From Halobacteriaceae archaeon Tc-Br11_E2g27 (GTDB taxonomy: Archaea; Halobacteriota; Halobacteria; Halobacteriales; Haloarculaceae), in contig LKNH01000033.1 in the NCBI GenBank assembly GCA_001564135.1, forward strand, positions 1 through 14,990: a DNA stretch of 14,990 nt, given 5' to 3'. The stretch's first letter is position 1; the number at the start of each line of letters is the position of its first letter. The notes beneath the pieces are model-generated. The model was not told where the DNA came from, did no database searches, and was given only the letters and a program-made list of their open reading frames with translations. Both the position numbers and the translations under genes were made by a program. Below are positions 1-7,236 of this stretch, in pieces.

Positions 1-1269
1 GATACGAGCGGGATGGTAGACCAGCTCCGGACGGTCCTCGAAGAAGGAGCCGAACCAGCCAACGGACAGGCGACCGCACCAACCGAAGACGAATCCGATA
101 TTGACGTTACAGACCTGGATATCGACGGCGATGACCTCGACGGAAAGCTCGTCCACGCCGAGATTGATATCGGTGATTCCTCGATGCCCGGCGTCGATGC
201 GATATTCGCGCTTGAGGCCACCGAGGAAATCTTCGAAATTCTCGAAACAAACCCCGAACGGGATGCTATCGAAGATGGGGAGTACGACGAAACGTTCGAC
301 GTGTTCATCGAGGCAGAAGACTTGCCGCGGGTTGACGCCGAATTCGAAGGCATTGGAAAGATAGAGGAGGCGAACGTCACGGACGTCACCGACCAGCTAA
401 CCGACGCTGGACCGACGGTACAGGGCGGCGATGACCACAAAGTGGACGAAATCAAATCCGTCCGCGTCGACGTCGAACAGCTCGATGATCTTCACGGAAT
501 GGTCGAACAGCTGGTCACCAGCCGTATCAAACTCCGGCGAGCGGTCGAAGACGAGAATCTCGATTCAGCTACCGATACGCTCAATGAACTCGATAAGGTG
601 ACCGCCAATCTCCAGAATACGGTAATGGATATGCGACTGATTCCGCTCAAGAAGGTCGTCGGGAAGTTCCCGCGGATGGTCAGAGACCTCTCCCGCGAGC
701 TCGATAAGGAGGTAAACTTCGAGATTATCGGCGAGGATATCGAACTCGACCGGACAATCCTGACCGAAATCTCTGACCCGTTGATGCATATCATCAGAAA
801 CTCCCTTGACCACGGTATCGAATCGCCGGAAGAGCGGGTTGACGCGGGCAAGCCGCGTGAGGGGCAGGTCACCCTCCGTGCCTCGCGCGAGCGCGACCAT
901 GTGATTATCCAGGTGCAGGACGACGGAGCAGGTCTCGATGTCAATAATATCAAGCAGACCGCCGTCGAGAAGGGGGTCCGCTCTCCCGAGGAACTGGAGA
1001 TGATGGACGATTCTGCGATTTATGACCTCGTGTTTCACCCTGGCTTTTCGACGGCGGAGGAAGTCACCGACACCAGCGGTCGTGGCGTCGGGATGGATGT
1101 CGTTCACGATACCGTCACCCAACTGGATGGCTCCGTGAGCGTCGACAGTACGCCCGGACAGGGAACGACAGTCTCCCTGCGATTGCCGGTGACGATGGCC
1201 ATTGTCAAGGTGCTATTTTGTCGAAGTTGGCGACGAAGAGTACGGCATCCCAATCAAGAACGTCGATGA
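1..1269 (+). CDS. cheA: Chemotaxis histidine kinase CheA, 5'-truncated main part (P2-like, dimerization, kinase)
   Basis: CheA autophosphorylates on an N-terminal Hpt histidine and passes the phosphate to CheY and CheB. The frame is open from base 1, so the Hpt domain lies upstream of the window; the first in-window ATG (13) is not a credible start. Counting from that ATG, a P2-like CheY-binding region lies at about 44-115. The dimerization helices are at about 145-210. The kinase ATP site shows an N box (HIIRNSLDHGIE, 259-270), DDGAGL (303-308) and GRGVGM (356-361). After residue 402 the frame leaves the family pattern and stops at 1267-1269 within a junk tail. The expected CheW-like domain continues in the next forward frame (to 1600). 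The two parts are one gene with a one-base frameshift at the TTTT run 1216-1219. It heads a tight operon with cheR. Identification is secure; whether the frameshift is real or a sequencing error is open. Confidence 0.93.
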   Translation, partial: DTSGMVDQLRTVLEEGAEPANGQATAPTEDESDIDVTDLDIDGDDLDGKLVHAEIDIGDSSMPGVDAIFALEATEEIFEILETNPERDAIEDGEYDETFDVFIEAEDLPRVDAEFEGIGKIEEANVTDVTDQLTDAGPTVQGGDDHKVDEIKSVRVDVEQLDDLHGMVEQLVTSRIKLRRAVEDENLDSATDTLNELDKVTANLQNTVMDMRLIPLKKVVGKFPRMVRDLSRELDKEVNFEIIGEDIELDRTILTEISDPLMHIIRNSLDHGIESPEERVDAGKPREGQVTLRASRERDHVIIQVQDDGAGLDVNNIKQTAVEKGVRSPEELEMMDDSAIYDLVFHPGFSTAEEVTDTSGRGVGMDVVHDTVTQLDGSVSVDSTPGQGTTVSLRLPVTMAIVKVLFCRSWRRRVRHPNQERR

Positions 1270-1600
1270 GATTACCGGCGCGGAGAACGTGAAAGTCGTC
1301 AACGGCCAGGAAGTTATCAAACACAACGACGAAATTTATCCGATCGTCAACCTTGGCGAGCGGTTTAATGTCCCCGGTCGGGCACAGACGGACGGTGGCA
1401 CGGCCGAGGGCGGTAACATGCTCATTCGCATTCGGGAGTCGGAACGACAGATTGCGCTGCAGTGTGATGCGGTCAACGCACAGGAGGAAGTCGTCGTCAA
1501 GCCGCTCGAAGGAATTCTAAGCGGGACAGCAGGGCTTTCCGGGACGGCTGTGCTGGGAGATGGAAACATCGTCCACATTCTTGACGTGGTGACGTTATGA
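1202..1600 (+). CDS. cheA: C-terminal CheW-like (P5) domain of CheA, out of frame with the main part
   Basis: This frame encodes the regulatory CheW-like domain that closes CheA and binds receptors and CheW. Recognisable segments are VEVGDEEYGIPI, then an IYPIVNLGERF strand, and a closing GDGNIVHILDVVTL. The TTG at 1202 gives only four non-family residues, so it is an artefact of the frame break rather than a start. True homology begins at about 1217-1220, exactly where the upstream CheA frame loses it. Removing one T from the run 1216-1219 joins the halves as VKVLF-VEVGDEE, the pattern expected of an intact CheA. The stop TGA (1598-1600) overlaps the cheR ATG by four bases. A separate cheW is less likely because the segment continues CheA without a gap. 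Confidence 0.85.
   Translation: MSRCYFVEVGDEEYGIPIKNVDEITGAENVKVVNGQEVIKHNDEIYPIVNLGERFNVPGRAQTDGGTAEGGNMLIRIRESERQIALQCDAVNAQEEVVVKPLEGILSGTAGLSGTAVLGDGNIVHILDVVTL
1216..1219 (+). other. Frameshift site in cheA (TTTT run)
   Basis: The kinase frame runs through CTA TTT TGT, while the CheW-like domain needs CTA TTT GTC. One extra T in this four-base run explains the break. A short homopolymer is a typical place for a sequencing or assembly slip, but a real mutation or programmed slippage cannot be excluded from the sequence. Confidence 0.85.
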
Positions 1601-2406
1601 ACCGGGCCGAGGAGCGCGCATTCAACCGACTGCTGGATTTCATTCAGGAGGAGTTGGAGTTCGAATCCGGGTTTTATAATAACGCGTATCTCGACCGCCG
1701 GATTACCGCCCGAATGCGCCGAACCGACCACGACGACTACCAGGCGTACCAGCAGTTACTCAAACGCGATGACGAGGAGCGGGAAGCACTGCTTGATTCG
1801 CTCTCTATCAACGTCACTGGCTTCTTTCGCAATCCGGATGCCTGGGAAAAATTGCGGCTTGTCCTCCGTGAGTTGACTGCAAACAATCGCACGGTGAAAG
1901 TGTGGTCTGCACCCTGTGCCGATGGTCGCGAACCCTACTCGATTGCGATGCTCGCTCAGGACGATGCGGAAATCGATGCGAACCGACTCGATATCCTCGG
2001 GACCGATATCAATCCGGATATTCTCGAAGTCGCTCGAAACGGAATATACAATACCTCACAGACAACCGACATCGCCGACGAGTTAGAGCCGTTGAGCGAG
2101 TACGAACCCTATGTCGACCAGGAGGAAACGAAGTTTACAGTCAAAGAATCAGTCAAGCGGCTGGTCAGCTTCGAGCAACACGACCTCATCCGGGGAGACC
2201 CAAAACGGGATTTCGACCTGGTGTTGTGTCGGAACCTCCTCATCTACATCGACTCCTCGTATAAGACCCCAATCTTCGAGACGATTCGAAACTCCCTGCG
2301 AGATGGCGGCTATCTCATGATTGGGATGACGGAGACGCTGCCAACAGAGTGCCGTGATGATTTCGAACCGGTCTACAAACGCCAGCGTATCTATAAACGG
2401 ACCTAA
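1597..2406 (+). CDS. cheR: Chemoreceptor glutamate methyltransferase CheR
   Basis: CheR transfers methyl groups from S-adenosylmethionine to glutamates of chemoreceptors and so sets adaptation. The 269-residue length is normal for the family. An N-terminal helical domain covers about 1-75 and ends in INVTGFFRNP (71-80), a CheR hallmark. The Rossmann domain follows with SAPCADGREPYS (104-115, matching the family GEEPYS motif with one E to R change), GTDIN (135-139) and CRNLLIYI (211-218). The ATG overlaps the cheA stop (ATGA, 1597-1600), and the TAA overlaps the next ATG by one base, so translation with its neighbours is probably coupled. The E to R change lies next to the cofactor motif; its effect is unknown. 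Confidence 0.95.
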   Translation: MNRAEERAFNRLLDFIQEELEFESGFYNNAYLDRRITARMRRTDHDDYQAYQQLLKRDDEEREALLDSLSINVTGFFRNPDAWEKLRLVLRELTANNRTVKVWSAPCADGREPYSIAMLAQDDAEIDANRLDILGTDINPDILEVARNGIYNTSQTTDIADELEPLSEYEPYVDQEETKFTVKESVKRLVSFEQHDLIRGDPKRDFDLVLCRNLLIYIDSSYKTPIFETIRNSLRDGGYLMIGMTETLPTECRDDFEPVYKRQRIYKRT

Positions 2407-3638
2407 TGTCACTGTATCAGTACGAGCGAGATGGCGAGGCACAGGAGTTGCTCAGGGTCTTGCGCGAGGCGGAGAACCCGGAAGTTCGCCGACGGGCAGC
2501 CGAAATACTGGGCCGTTTTGAGGACCATGATGAGCGCGATGATATCGTCAGGGGACTCGTACAGGCGGCAACAGGCGAGGAATCCGATGCGGTCGTCGCT
2601 GCGGCTATCGATGGCCTCGATGAACTCGGCGGCGACGCCCTCGAAGAACTCATCGGAAAGATGGCAAACGTCGACCTTGATGGTGACGCCGCCGACTGGA
2701 TGAAAGCAAAGGCGTTCGTTCAGGCGCTGGATGCAGGTGTGCCCGAGTTACGGATGGCCGCAGCAAACGCACTCGGCGAACTCGAAGAGAAAGAGGCCGT
2801 CCCACATCTTATCAACCGATTTGATGACCCTGATACCCGAGTCCGAGCACGCGCAGCGCGTGCATGCGGACAGGTTGCCGACCCGCGGGCAACTGACGCA
2901 CTCGAATCCTTGCTGACAGACAGCAATGCGGAGGTCCGCCGAGAGGCAGCAGATGCGCTCGGGAATATCGGTAATCGGCAGGCACTCCAGGCGTTGTTAT
3001 CTCTTTATAATGACTCAAACGAACGCGTGAGACGGATTGCAGTCAGTGGATTTGGGAAGTTCGAAAGCGACCAGCCAGTAGAATATCTCGTCGACGCACT
3101 CGGTGATTCCTCCGACGCTGTCCAGCGAGCAGCCGTCTTTTCCCTGATTGATCTGCTCTCGAACGTCCCGACCGAACAGAGCCACCAGATACGTGAATCA
3201 GTCGTTGACCAACTCGCGGCGACCGAAGATGAAACCGTCGTCGCGCCGCTTGTCGAGATTCTCGAAGTCGGCCAGCAGCCAGCACAGAAGCGAAACACTG
3301 CGTGGTTGCTCGGTCGTGTCATGGACGACGAAAGTAATCGAACGGCCGTGGATGCGCTTATCGGAGCGCTGCAAGCTGATGACCAGATGACGACGCAGTT
3401 TGCCTCAACCAGCCTTGCTGAGATTGGTGGGACCTACGTCGAAGCACAACTGCTCGAGATCGCAATGGATGAAGATGGTGACAGTCAGACACGGGCACAG
3501 GCAGTGTTTACGCTGGGGAAAATCGGCGACAGCGAGACGGCAGAGAAGCTGGAGAAACTGCTTGACAAAACCGAGGATGAGACAGTCAGACAGCGAACCT
3601 TCTCTGCGCTATCGAAACTCGGCGGCCACCAGCGGTAA
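2406..3638 (+). CDS. HEAT/PBS-repeat protein of the archaeal chemotaxis cluster
   Basis: This 410-residue protein is an all-helical solenoid. Tandem units of about 31 residues recur, for example VPHLINRFDDPDTRVRARAA, ALESLLTDSNAEVRREAADA and YLVDALGDSSDAVQRAAVFS, each with the HEAT/PBS pattern of two helices and a D-x-x-V-R turn. No catalytic motif is visible. The ATG overlaps the cheR stop (TAATG), and a cheF gene follows after 64 bases. From memory, the Halobacterium salinarum gene in this position (OE2401F) encodes a HEAT-repeat protein that interacts with CheF and CheY and is needed for normal switching of flagellar rotation. By family and position this is the likely counterpart, a scaffold between CheY and the archaellum motor. 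A phycobilisome lyase role, suggested by the repeat name, is not sensible here. Confidence 0.88.
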   Translation: MSLYQYERDGEAQELLRVLREAENPEVRRRAAEILGRFEDHDERDDIVRGLVQAATGEESDAVVAAAIDGLDELGGDALEELIGKMANVDLDGDAADWMKAKAFVQALDAGVPELRMAAANALGELEEKEAVPHLINRFDDPDTRVRARAARACGQVADPRATDALESLLTDSNAEVRREAADALGNIGNRQALQALLSLYNDSNERVRRIAVSGFGKFESDQPVEYLVDALGDSSDAVQRAAVFSLIDLLSNVPTEQSHQIRESVVDQLAATEDETVVAPLVEILEVGQQPAQKRNTAWLLGRVMDDESNRTAVDALIGALQADDQMTTQFASTSLAEIGGTYVEAQLLEIAMDEDGDSQTRAQAVFTLGKIGDSETAEKLEKLLDKTEDETVRQRTFSALSKLGGHQR

Positions 3639-3660
3639 CTGTACCCACGAGTGAGCAAAC

Positions 3661-3670
3661 GGTTAATACC
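3661..3670 (+). promoter_or_regulatory. Possible TATA box for the forward cheF gene
   Basis: The AT-rich stretch GGTTAATACC lies in the 64-base gap after the HEAT gene, centred about 37 bases before the cheF ATG at 3703. It would give a leader of about 10 bases. This suggests that cheF can be transcribed separately from the upstream operon. Evidence is positional only. Confidence 0.4.
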
Positions 3671-3702
3671 CGGCACACCTAATTTCGTCTACGACGCGAG
3701 CA

Positions 3703-4584
3703 ATGAGCAAGGGAGAGTCAGCGCTTGCCGACCAGCGAGGGAAATTCGCGCAAGTCGTCAAAGATGGGCAGAAAGTTCCCCAAATCGAGTGGATAGCTGG
3801 TCGAATCCTTCTCTCAAACAAGCGCATCGTGCTCGTTAGCAACCAGGGAAAACGGACGATTCCACTCTCAAAAATTACGAGTATCAAAGGCCGTGAGAAC
3901 GCAAACCAACCCCTGGCCCAGGTGTCGAACTACCTCTCCTTGCAGGTCGGCTCTGATGTCACGCTGATTTCGCCACAACAGCATCAGCCATTCGAGCAGG
4001 AACTGTACGACGCTGTCCTCGACCAGACGGTCATTGCAGTCAAACACCCCGCGGTCAAAGGTGGGGTCGTACAGGATACGGGCTGGGAGAAGGGTCGCCT
4101 GACGCTCGAATTCGAGGACGAAACCGAGAGCGGAACAGTCGCACTCGCGATTGCTACCGGGCAGTTCGTCGAGGTTGAAATTGACGATGTGGGGACGGTG
4201 GAGGAAAATACGGCGGACGTCTTTGGCGATGAACGCTTTCTTATCGAGGTCGAACACACCGTCGAGGCAACGGCAGTCGAGACACACATCTCCGGCCCGA
4301 AGCAGAAAGTCAGCATCCTCGGCTCGCTGTTGCGAAAAGGCGAACAACAAAACACGACGGACGCTGAACTATCCGGAGAAGAGACGGAGGTGCTGATGGC
4401 ACTATACTCCGGTGTGTCACCGTTTCAAATTCCATCGTTTACTGGAATGGATGTCGAAGAAGTCGAAGCAATCTACGACGACCTCATCGAGGAAGGAATT
4501 TTAGAGGAAAAGCGGGTCCGACGGGAAGTGCAACTCAAAGCTCGCGGCCGACACGTTGCAAGCGAAGCAATGGGCGAAGAATAG
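3703..4584 (+). CDS. cheF1: Chemotaxis adaptor protein CheF (forward copy)
   Basis: CheF is an archaea-specific chemotaxis protein (old name DUF439) that couples phosphorylated CheY to the archaellum switch proteins ArlC/D/E. The 293 residues fit the family. The N-terminal part has RILLSNKRIVLVSNQGKRTI (about 34-53), the PH-like beta pattern of this family, with its paralogue-matching partner RVLLSEKRLVLAVNDADKLT in the reverse copy. Further shared blocks are VKHPA, KVSILG/KMSLLG and the ETEVLMALYSG-type segment. A winged-helix-like C-terminus follows (about 225-293). The start is the ATG at 3703, just after a possible TATA box. Its stop is 3 bases from the stop of the second copy. By order it corresponds to Halobacterium OE2402F (CheF1), which from memory is required for tactic responses; the 1/2 numbering rests on synteny alone. 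Confidence 0.92.
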   Translation: MSKGESALADQRGKFAQVVKDGQKVPQIEWIAGRILLSNKRIVLVSNQGKRTIPLSKITSIKGRENANQPLAQVSNYLSLQVGSDVTLISPQQHQPFEQELYDAVLDQTVIAVKHPAVKGGVVQDTGWEKGRLTLEFEDETESGTVALAIATGQFVEVEIDDVGTVEENTADVFGDERFLIEVEHTVEATAVETHISGPKQKVSILGSLLRKGEQQNTTDAELSGEETEVLMALYSGVSPFQIPSFTGMDVEEVEAIYDDLIEEGILEEKRVRREVQLKARGRHVASEAMGEE

Positions 4585-4587
4585 CAC

Positions 4588-5466
4588 TCACACGTTTACA
4601 TCTTCTAAGTGTTTGCTCACGACAACCTGTCCTTTCGGCGTGAGCGTGGTCCCATCTGTGGTATCGACGACGAGGTCGTCGTCTGCAAGTTTGTTGAGCA
4701 TCATCGTCACGTTCGATGGGTCCTTGTTGACAATCTGTGGGAGTGACAACCCTTCGTCGCCGGCACCGGAATAGAGTGCAACCAGAATCTCCTTTTCGTC
4801 TTTTGAGATGCTGATGTCTTTCAGTTCGGCCATCAAATCGGAGTATTCGAGTCGGAGATACCGACCGAGCAACGACATCTTTCGTTTGGAATCAGTCGCG
4901 ACCATCGTCAGCGTTGCTTCGCCCTGTGGCATATGTCTCACTTCGAGGACCGGACGCGTTGCGCCGTTGACGTTTCGTGTTGACCGACTGAACTCGGTCA
5001 CTTCGGCCAGCGTAATGGTGACATCTTCATCGGATGAGCGAAACTGAACAGCCTGTGGCTTCAAAAAGAGCTTTGCAGGGCGAAACGGCGTATCCAACAC
5101 GCGTCCACCAAGACGTGCAGGATGTTTGACGGTCGTATCCGTCCCGTTGACCAGTGCTTTGAATAAGACGGTCGAAAACTTCGAAATCATCTCATCATCG
5201 CCTTCGACAGTCGCAACGTGTTGTCGCTCCTGTCGCTGGAAGGCAACGGTGACAGTCGAATCAAAAAACCCATCGAGCTCGTCGGGAACCTGTCCGACCG
5301 CAACGTCAAAAATTGAATCGAGCGGAATCGTCAGTTTGTCGGCATCGTTGACCGCAAGGACGAGTCGTTTTTCGCTTAGCAGGACTCGCCCGCCGACGGG
5401 GTCAGCGCTGTTGAGAACATCAGCGTTAAATTTCGCCAAAAAATCAGCGATGACGGATTCCGACAT
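4588..5466 (-). CDS. cheF2: Chemotaxis adaptor protein CheF (reverse copy)
   Basis: This is a second CheF paralogue of 292 residues in convergent orientation to the first. It shares RVLLSEKRLVLAV, VKHPARLGGRVLDT, KMSLLGRYLRLEYS and KEILVALYSGAG with the forward copy, and ends in a winged-helix-like region where LPQIVNKDPSNVTMMLNKL resembles a helix-turn-helix. I start it at the ATG at 5466 (MSESVIADFL). The open frame continues to 5673, but that stretch lacks family similarity and has a basic, serine-rich out-of-frame character. In Halobacterium the reverse copy is OE2404R (CheF2), whose loss from memory had a weaker phenotype than loss of CheF1. It may be a modulating paralogue. It probably has its own promoter in the 76 bases before the upstream gene's stop, but I see no clear box. 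Confidence 0.9.
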   Translation of the reverse strand: MSESVIADFLAKFNADVLNSADPVGGRVLLSEKRLVLAVNDADKLTIPLDSIFDVAVGQVPDELDGFFDSTVTVAFQRQERQHVATVEGDDEMISKFSTVLFKALVNGTDTTVKHPARLGGRVLDTPFRPAKLFLKPQAVQFRSSDEDVTITLAEVTEFSRSTRNVNGATRPVLEVRHMPQGEATLTMVATDSKRKMSLLGRYLRLEYSDLMAELKDISISKDEKEILVALYSGAGDEGLSLPQIVNKDPSNVTMMLNKLADDDLVVDTTDGTTLTPKGQVVVSKHLEDVNV

Positions 5467-5542
5467 AGCGACTAGTAACGTGTAGCCGTGGCCGTGCCTT
5501 GAGCGTTTCGCGGCCGGCGAGCAAAGACGCCAAACTCCCAGC

Positions 5543-5974
5543 TCATGACTCTTCGAGTGACTCGGCAATATCGGTGAGCGACGAGCGCTGCGGCTCCGGT
5601 GGTTCGTAAATGACCCGTTCACCGGGAACCCGAAGCCCGTAGGCAAAGCCCTCACGGAGGATATCGAGTTCAAGCGAGTCGCCTGGGCCGCGACCGATAT
5701 CGGTTACCCACTCCTGAAAGCGATTGTCACCTCCGTCGGCTTTCGCAAGTCGCCGGTTGTCAAACGCTCCCCTCACGACGACATCGCCAGAGACGGCCCG
5801 CTGGAGTTGGCTGTGATAGTTGCGGCCGGACAACGAGAGACTCACAATATCGAACGGTTCACAGGAAATCCCAGCCGGGAGCGAAAGCTGAACACGACTC
5901 GTCCGGCCGACCGATGAAAGCGACACTCGGTGGGTACTGACAGTGTCGTGGTCGGATGGGATGCGGTCAGTCAT
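5543..5974 (-). CDS. Conserved haloarchaeal protein of unknown function (DUF7112-like)
   Basis: The product is 143 residues, starts MTDRIPSDHD and is acidic and soluble, with no signal peptide or membrane segment. It reads as a beta-rich domain (THRVSLSSVGRTSRVQLSLP, then FDIVSLSLSGRNYHSQL). A segment around GDSLELDILREGFAYGLRVPGERVIYEPP and an acidic tail follow. I recall such proteins in many haloarchaea as DUF7112, but could not check this. No catalytic motif is visible. The start at 5974 is preferred over the longer frame to 6061 because the extra residues run into the rps6e stop region. The gene lies 34 bases downstream of rps6e on the same strand and may be cotranscribed with it. Confidence 0.75.
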   Translation of the reverse strand: MTDRIPSDHDTVSTHRVSLSSVGRTSRVQLSLPAGISCEPFDIVSLSLSGRNYHSQLQRAVSGDVVVRGAFDNRRLAKADGGDNRFQEWVTDIGRGPGDSLELDILREGFAYGLRVPGERVIYEPPEPQRSSLTDIAESLEES

Positions 5975-6008
5975 AGCGTGGCGTTGCTGGTACGTAGCTG
6001 TCAGAGCG

Positions 6009-6395
6009 TTATTCTTCCTCACCAAGCAGGTCAGCAACAGACTCGGAACCGTATTCGACAACCTTTGCGTTTATCTGTCGAGTCTCCTCGGCAACCTCTC
6101 GGCCGCGGACAGTGACACGCTTTCGTTCGCCGTCGCGTTTTGGCTCGTAGCCGACGCCGCCCTCGAGCAGAACCTGTTTGAGGTTCGGCCCGCGAACGTC
6201 AGGTCGCATTGGACGGCCAGCGTTATCCGAGCCGCCGGTCAGCTCCAGCGTGTAGCCATCAAGGCCAACGGCACTGCCATCGACTTCCTGGCCAATCTCT
6301 TTGCCGATAAAGCGGTTTGCGTCCTGGTCCGAAACGTCTACCTGATAGGTCGCGCCACCTTCCGGGTCGGCGACAGCGACGGTGAATTCAGCCAT
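6009..6395 (-). CDS. rps6e: Small ribosomal subunit protein eS6 (S6e)
   Basis: eS6 is a structural protein of the archaeal and eukaryotic small ribosomal subunit. The 128-residue archaeal form is complete. It opens MAEFTVAVADPEGGATYQVD, then DANRFIGKEIGQEVDGSAVG, and carries the family's KITGGSD-like block as LELTGGSDNAGRPMRPDV (about 51-68). A basic GERKRVTVRGREV segment precedes the acidic tail. The start at 6395 is supported by a TATA-like box GCTTTTTAGG (reverse strand) centred 27 bases upstream, as in a leaderless transcript. It may be cotranscribed with the unknown gene that follows 34 bases downstream. Confidence 0.96.
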   Translation of the reverse strand: MAEFTVAVADPEGGATYQVDVSDQDANRFIGKEIGQEVDGSAVGLDGYTLELTGGSDNAGRPMRPDVRGPNLKQVLLEGGVGYEPKRDGERKRVTVRGREVAEETRQINAKVVEYGSESVADLLGEEE

Positions 6396-6417
6396 ATGTA
6401 TATGTGCACTCGATTCG

Positions 6418-6427
6418 ACCTAAAAAG
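6418..6427 (-). promoter_or_regulatory. TATA-like box of rps6e
   Basis: On the reverse strand this reads GCTTTTTAGG, centred about 27 bases upstream of the rps6e ATG. That is the spacing expected when transcription starts at or next to the first base of the start codon. Confidence 0.6.
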
Positions 6428-6465
6428 CCCGTCGAAGCGTCCGTGCCAACTGTGTCGCTGGACAG

Positions 6466-6618
6466 CTAGTGCGCGCCGTGGATATGCTCGCGTAGCGAGT
6501 CAACATCGTCGAACGACATATCACACATCGCACAGGTATTGTGATGAAGCGCAACGTGTTGGGTTACACCGCCAGCCGATTCAAACTCTGCATCGCAGGT
6601 TGAGCATGCGTATGACAT
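6466..6618 (-). CDS. Small two-finger C2H2 zinc protein
   Basis: This 50-residue protein is almost entirely two zinc fingers. The first is C5-x2-C8-x12-H21-x3-H25 (or H26 next to it). The second is C29-x2-C32-x12-H45-x4-H50. The histidine spacing and the conserved aromatic residue (F12, F36) match classical C2H2 fingers, which bind DNA, RNA or protein. The start at 6618 is chosen because the longer open frame (to 6828) is hydrophobic and unrelated. A TATA-like box centred 27 bases upstream also supports 6618. Haloarchaea carry many such small zinc proteins, most without known function. A regulator or RNA-binding adaptor is plausible but unproven. The linker between the fingers is only three residues after the first His pair, so the fingers pack tightly. 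Confidence 0.82.
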   Translation of the reverse strand: MSYACSTCDAEFESAGGVTQHVALHHNTCAMCDMSFDDVDSLREHIHGAH

Positions 6619-6640
6619 TACATACGGTGATAGGCCGCGT

Positions 6641-6650
6641 AAGTATAAGT
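6641..6650 (-). promoter_or_regulatory. TATA-like box of the zinc-finger gene
   Basis: The reverse strand reads ACTTATACTT, centred 27 bases upstream of the ATG at 6618. It is a good haloarchaeal TATA match at leaderless spacing. Confidence 0.65.
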
Positions 6651-6781
6651 ATGCTATCATAAAACCAACCGTTAGTATAGGCGTCATTGATAGCTTCAGG
6701 GGAAATATTAGTAACCGAACGGATACCGCTGAGAATGGCCAGACAGAACTATTAGGGCAAGGGCACCCGAAAGCCAGCACA

Positions 6782-6961
6782 ATGTTGCCAACCATCATCA
6801 GGATATTTGGGTTTCTGTTTATTCTCATCGGCGCGGGATGGGTAGGACTTGGACTCTACATTGAGGAGGTCCTGATACTACTTGGTGGTGCTCTGGCCGC
6901 AACTGCGGGCGTGGTTTTGCTAGGACTTGCTCGAAATCCGCCGGAACACGTGGGAGAGTGA
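6782..6961 (+). CDS. Small membrane protein (59 residues)
   Basis: This short open frame starts at the ATG at 6782 and stops at TGA 6959-6961. Two hydrophobic segments are evident: about residues 5-26 (IIRIFGFLFILIGAGWVGLG) and 30-50 (VLILLGGALAATAGVVLLGL). A short loop YIEE separates them, and the polar tail is RNPPEHVGE. The glycine pattern suggests a tight two-helix hairpin, a common haloarchaeal small membrane protein form. An AT-rich box ACTATTAGGG lies about 31 bases upstream. It stands alone between a divergent zinc-finger gene and tRNA-Leu. Function is unknown. The clean hydrophobic design and haloarchaeal codon use support a real gene, but no homology was checked. Confidence 0.65.
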   Translation: MLPTIIRIFGFLFILIGAGWVGLGLYIEEVLILLGGALAATAGVVLLGLARNPPEHVGE

Positions 6962-7042
6962 CACGGATATTGCAGCAAAACCATCCGCTTTGGACAATCC
7001 AAACGAAAGCGCTTTTACCAACCAGAATCGAATCACGCAATG

Positions 7043-7144
<102 letters not shown>

Positions 7145-7181
7145 TCGGGAACGTACGTGAACCGACTGCTGTGCAGACCGC

Positions 7182-7235
7182 GATTCGAACCCTGCAAGTC
7201 GCAGCGGCCGAACGAAGTTCGGTCGACCGTCTTGC
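7182..7235 (+). other. Hairpin module after tRNA-Leu, shared with the tRNA-Ser locus
   Basis: A T-loop-like start (GATTCGAACCC) precedes a hairpin. The outer stem is GCAAG (7194-7198) with CTTGC (7231-7235). The inner stem of 9 bp (one G-T) is 7205-7213 with 7217-7225, capped by GAA. The internal loop carries TCGCAG on the left and ACCGT on the right. The same internal loop and a compensated outer stem occur at 11753-11798 after tRNA-Ser. No protein frame explains it. It may be a structured RNA, or the core of a small element inserted at tRNA 3' ends. Direction of transcription, if any, is inferred from the tRNA. Confidence 0.7.
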
Positions 7236-7236
7236 C

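Noticed and set aside
2420..3630. CRISPR-like or DNA repeats in the HEAT gene
   Set aside because: The periodicity is at protein level (about 31 residues) with divergent DNA; it is the HEAT-repeat structure.
5467..5673. N-terminal extension of the reverse cheF frame
   Set aside because: Basic, serine-rich sequence that overlaps the start of the unknown gene's coding end; both CheF paralogues align from the ATG at 5466.
5943..6662. Forward open frame of 239 residues opposite rps6e
   Set aside because: It is a shadow of rps6e and the zinc-finger gene, both with clear family matches on the other strand.
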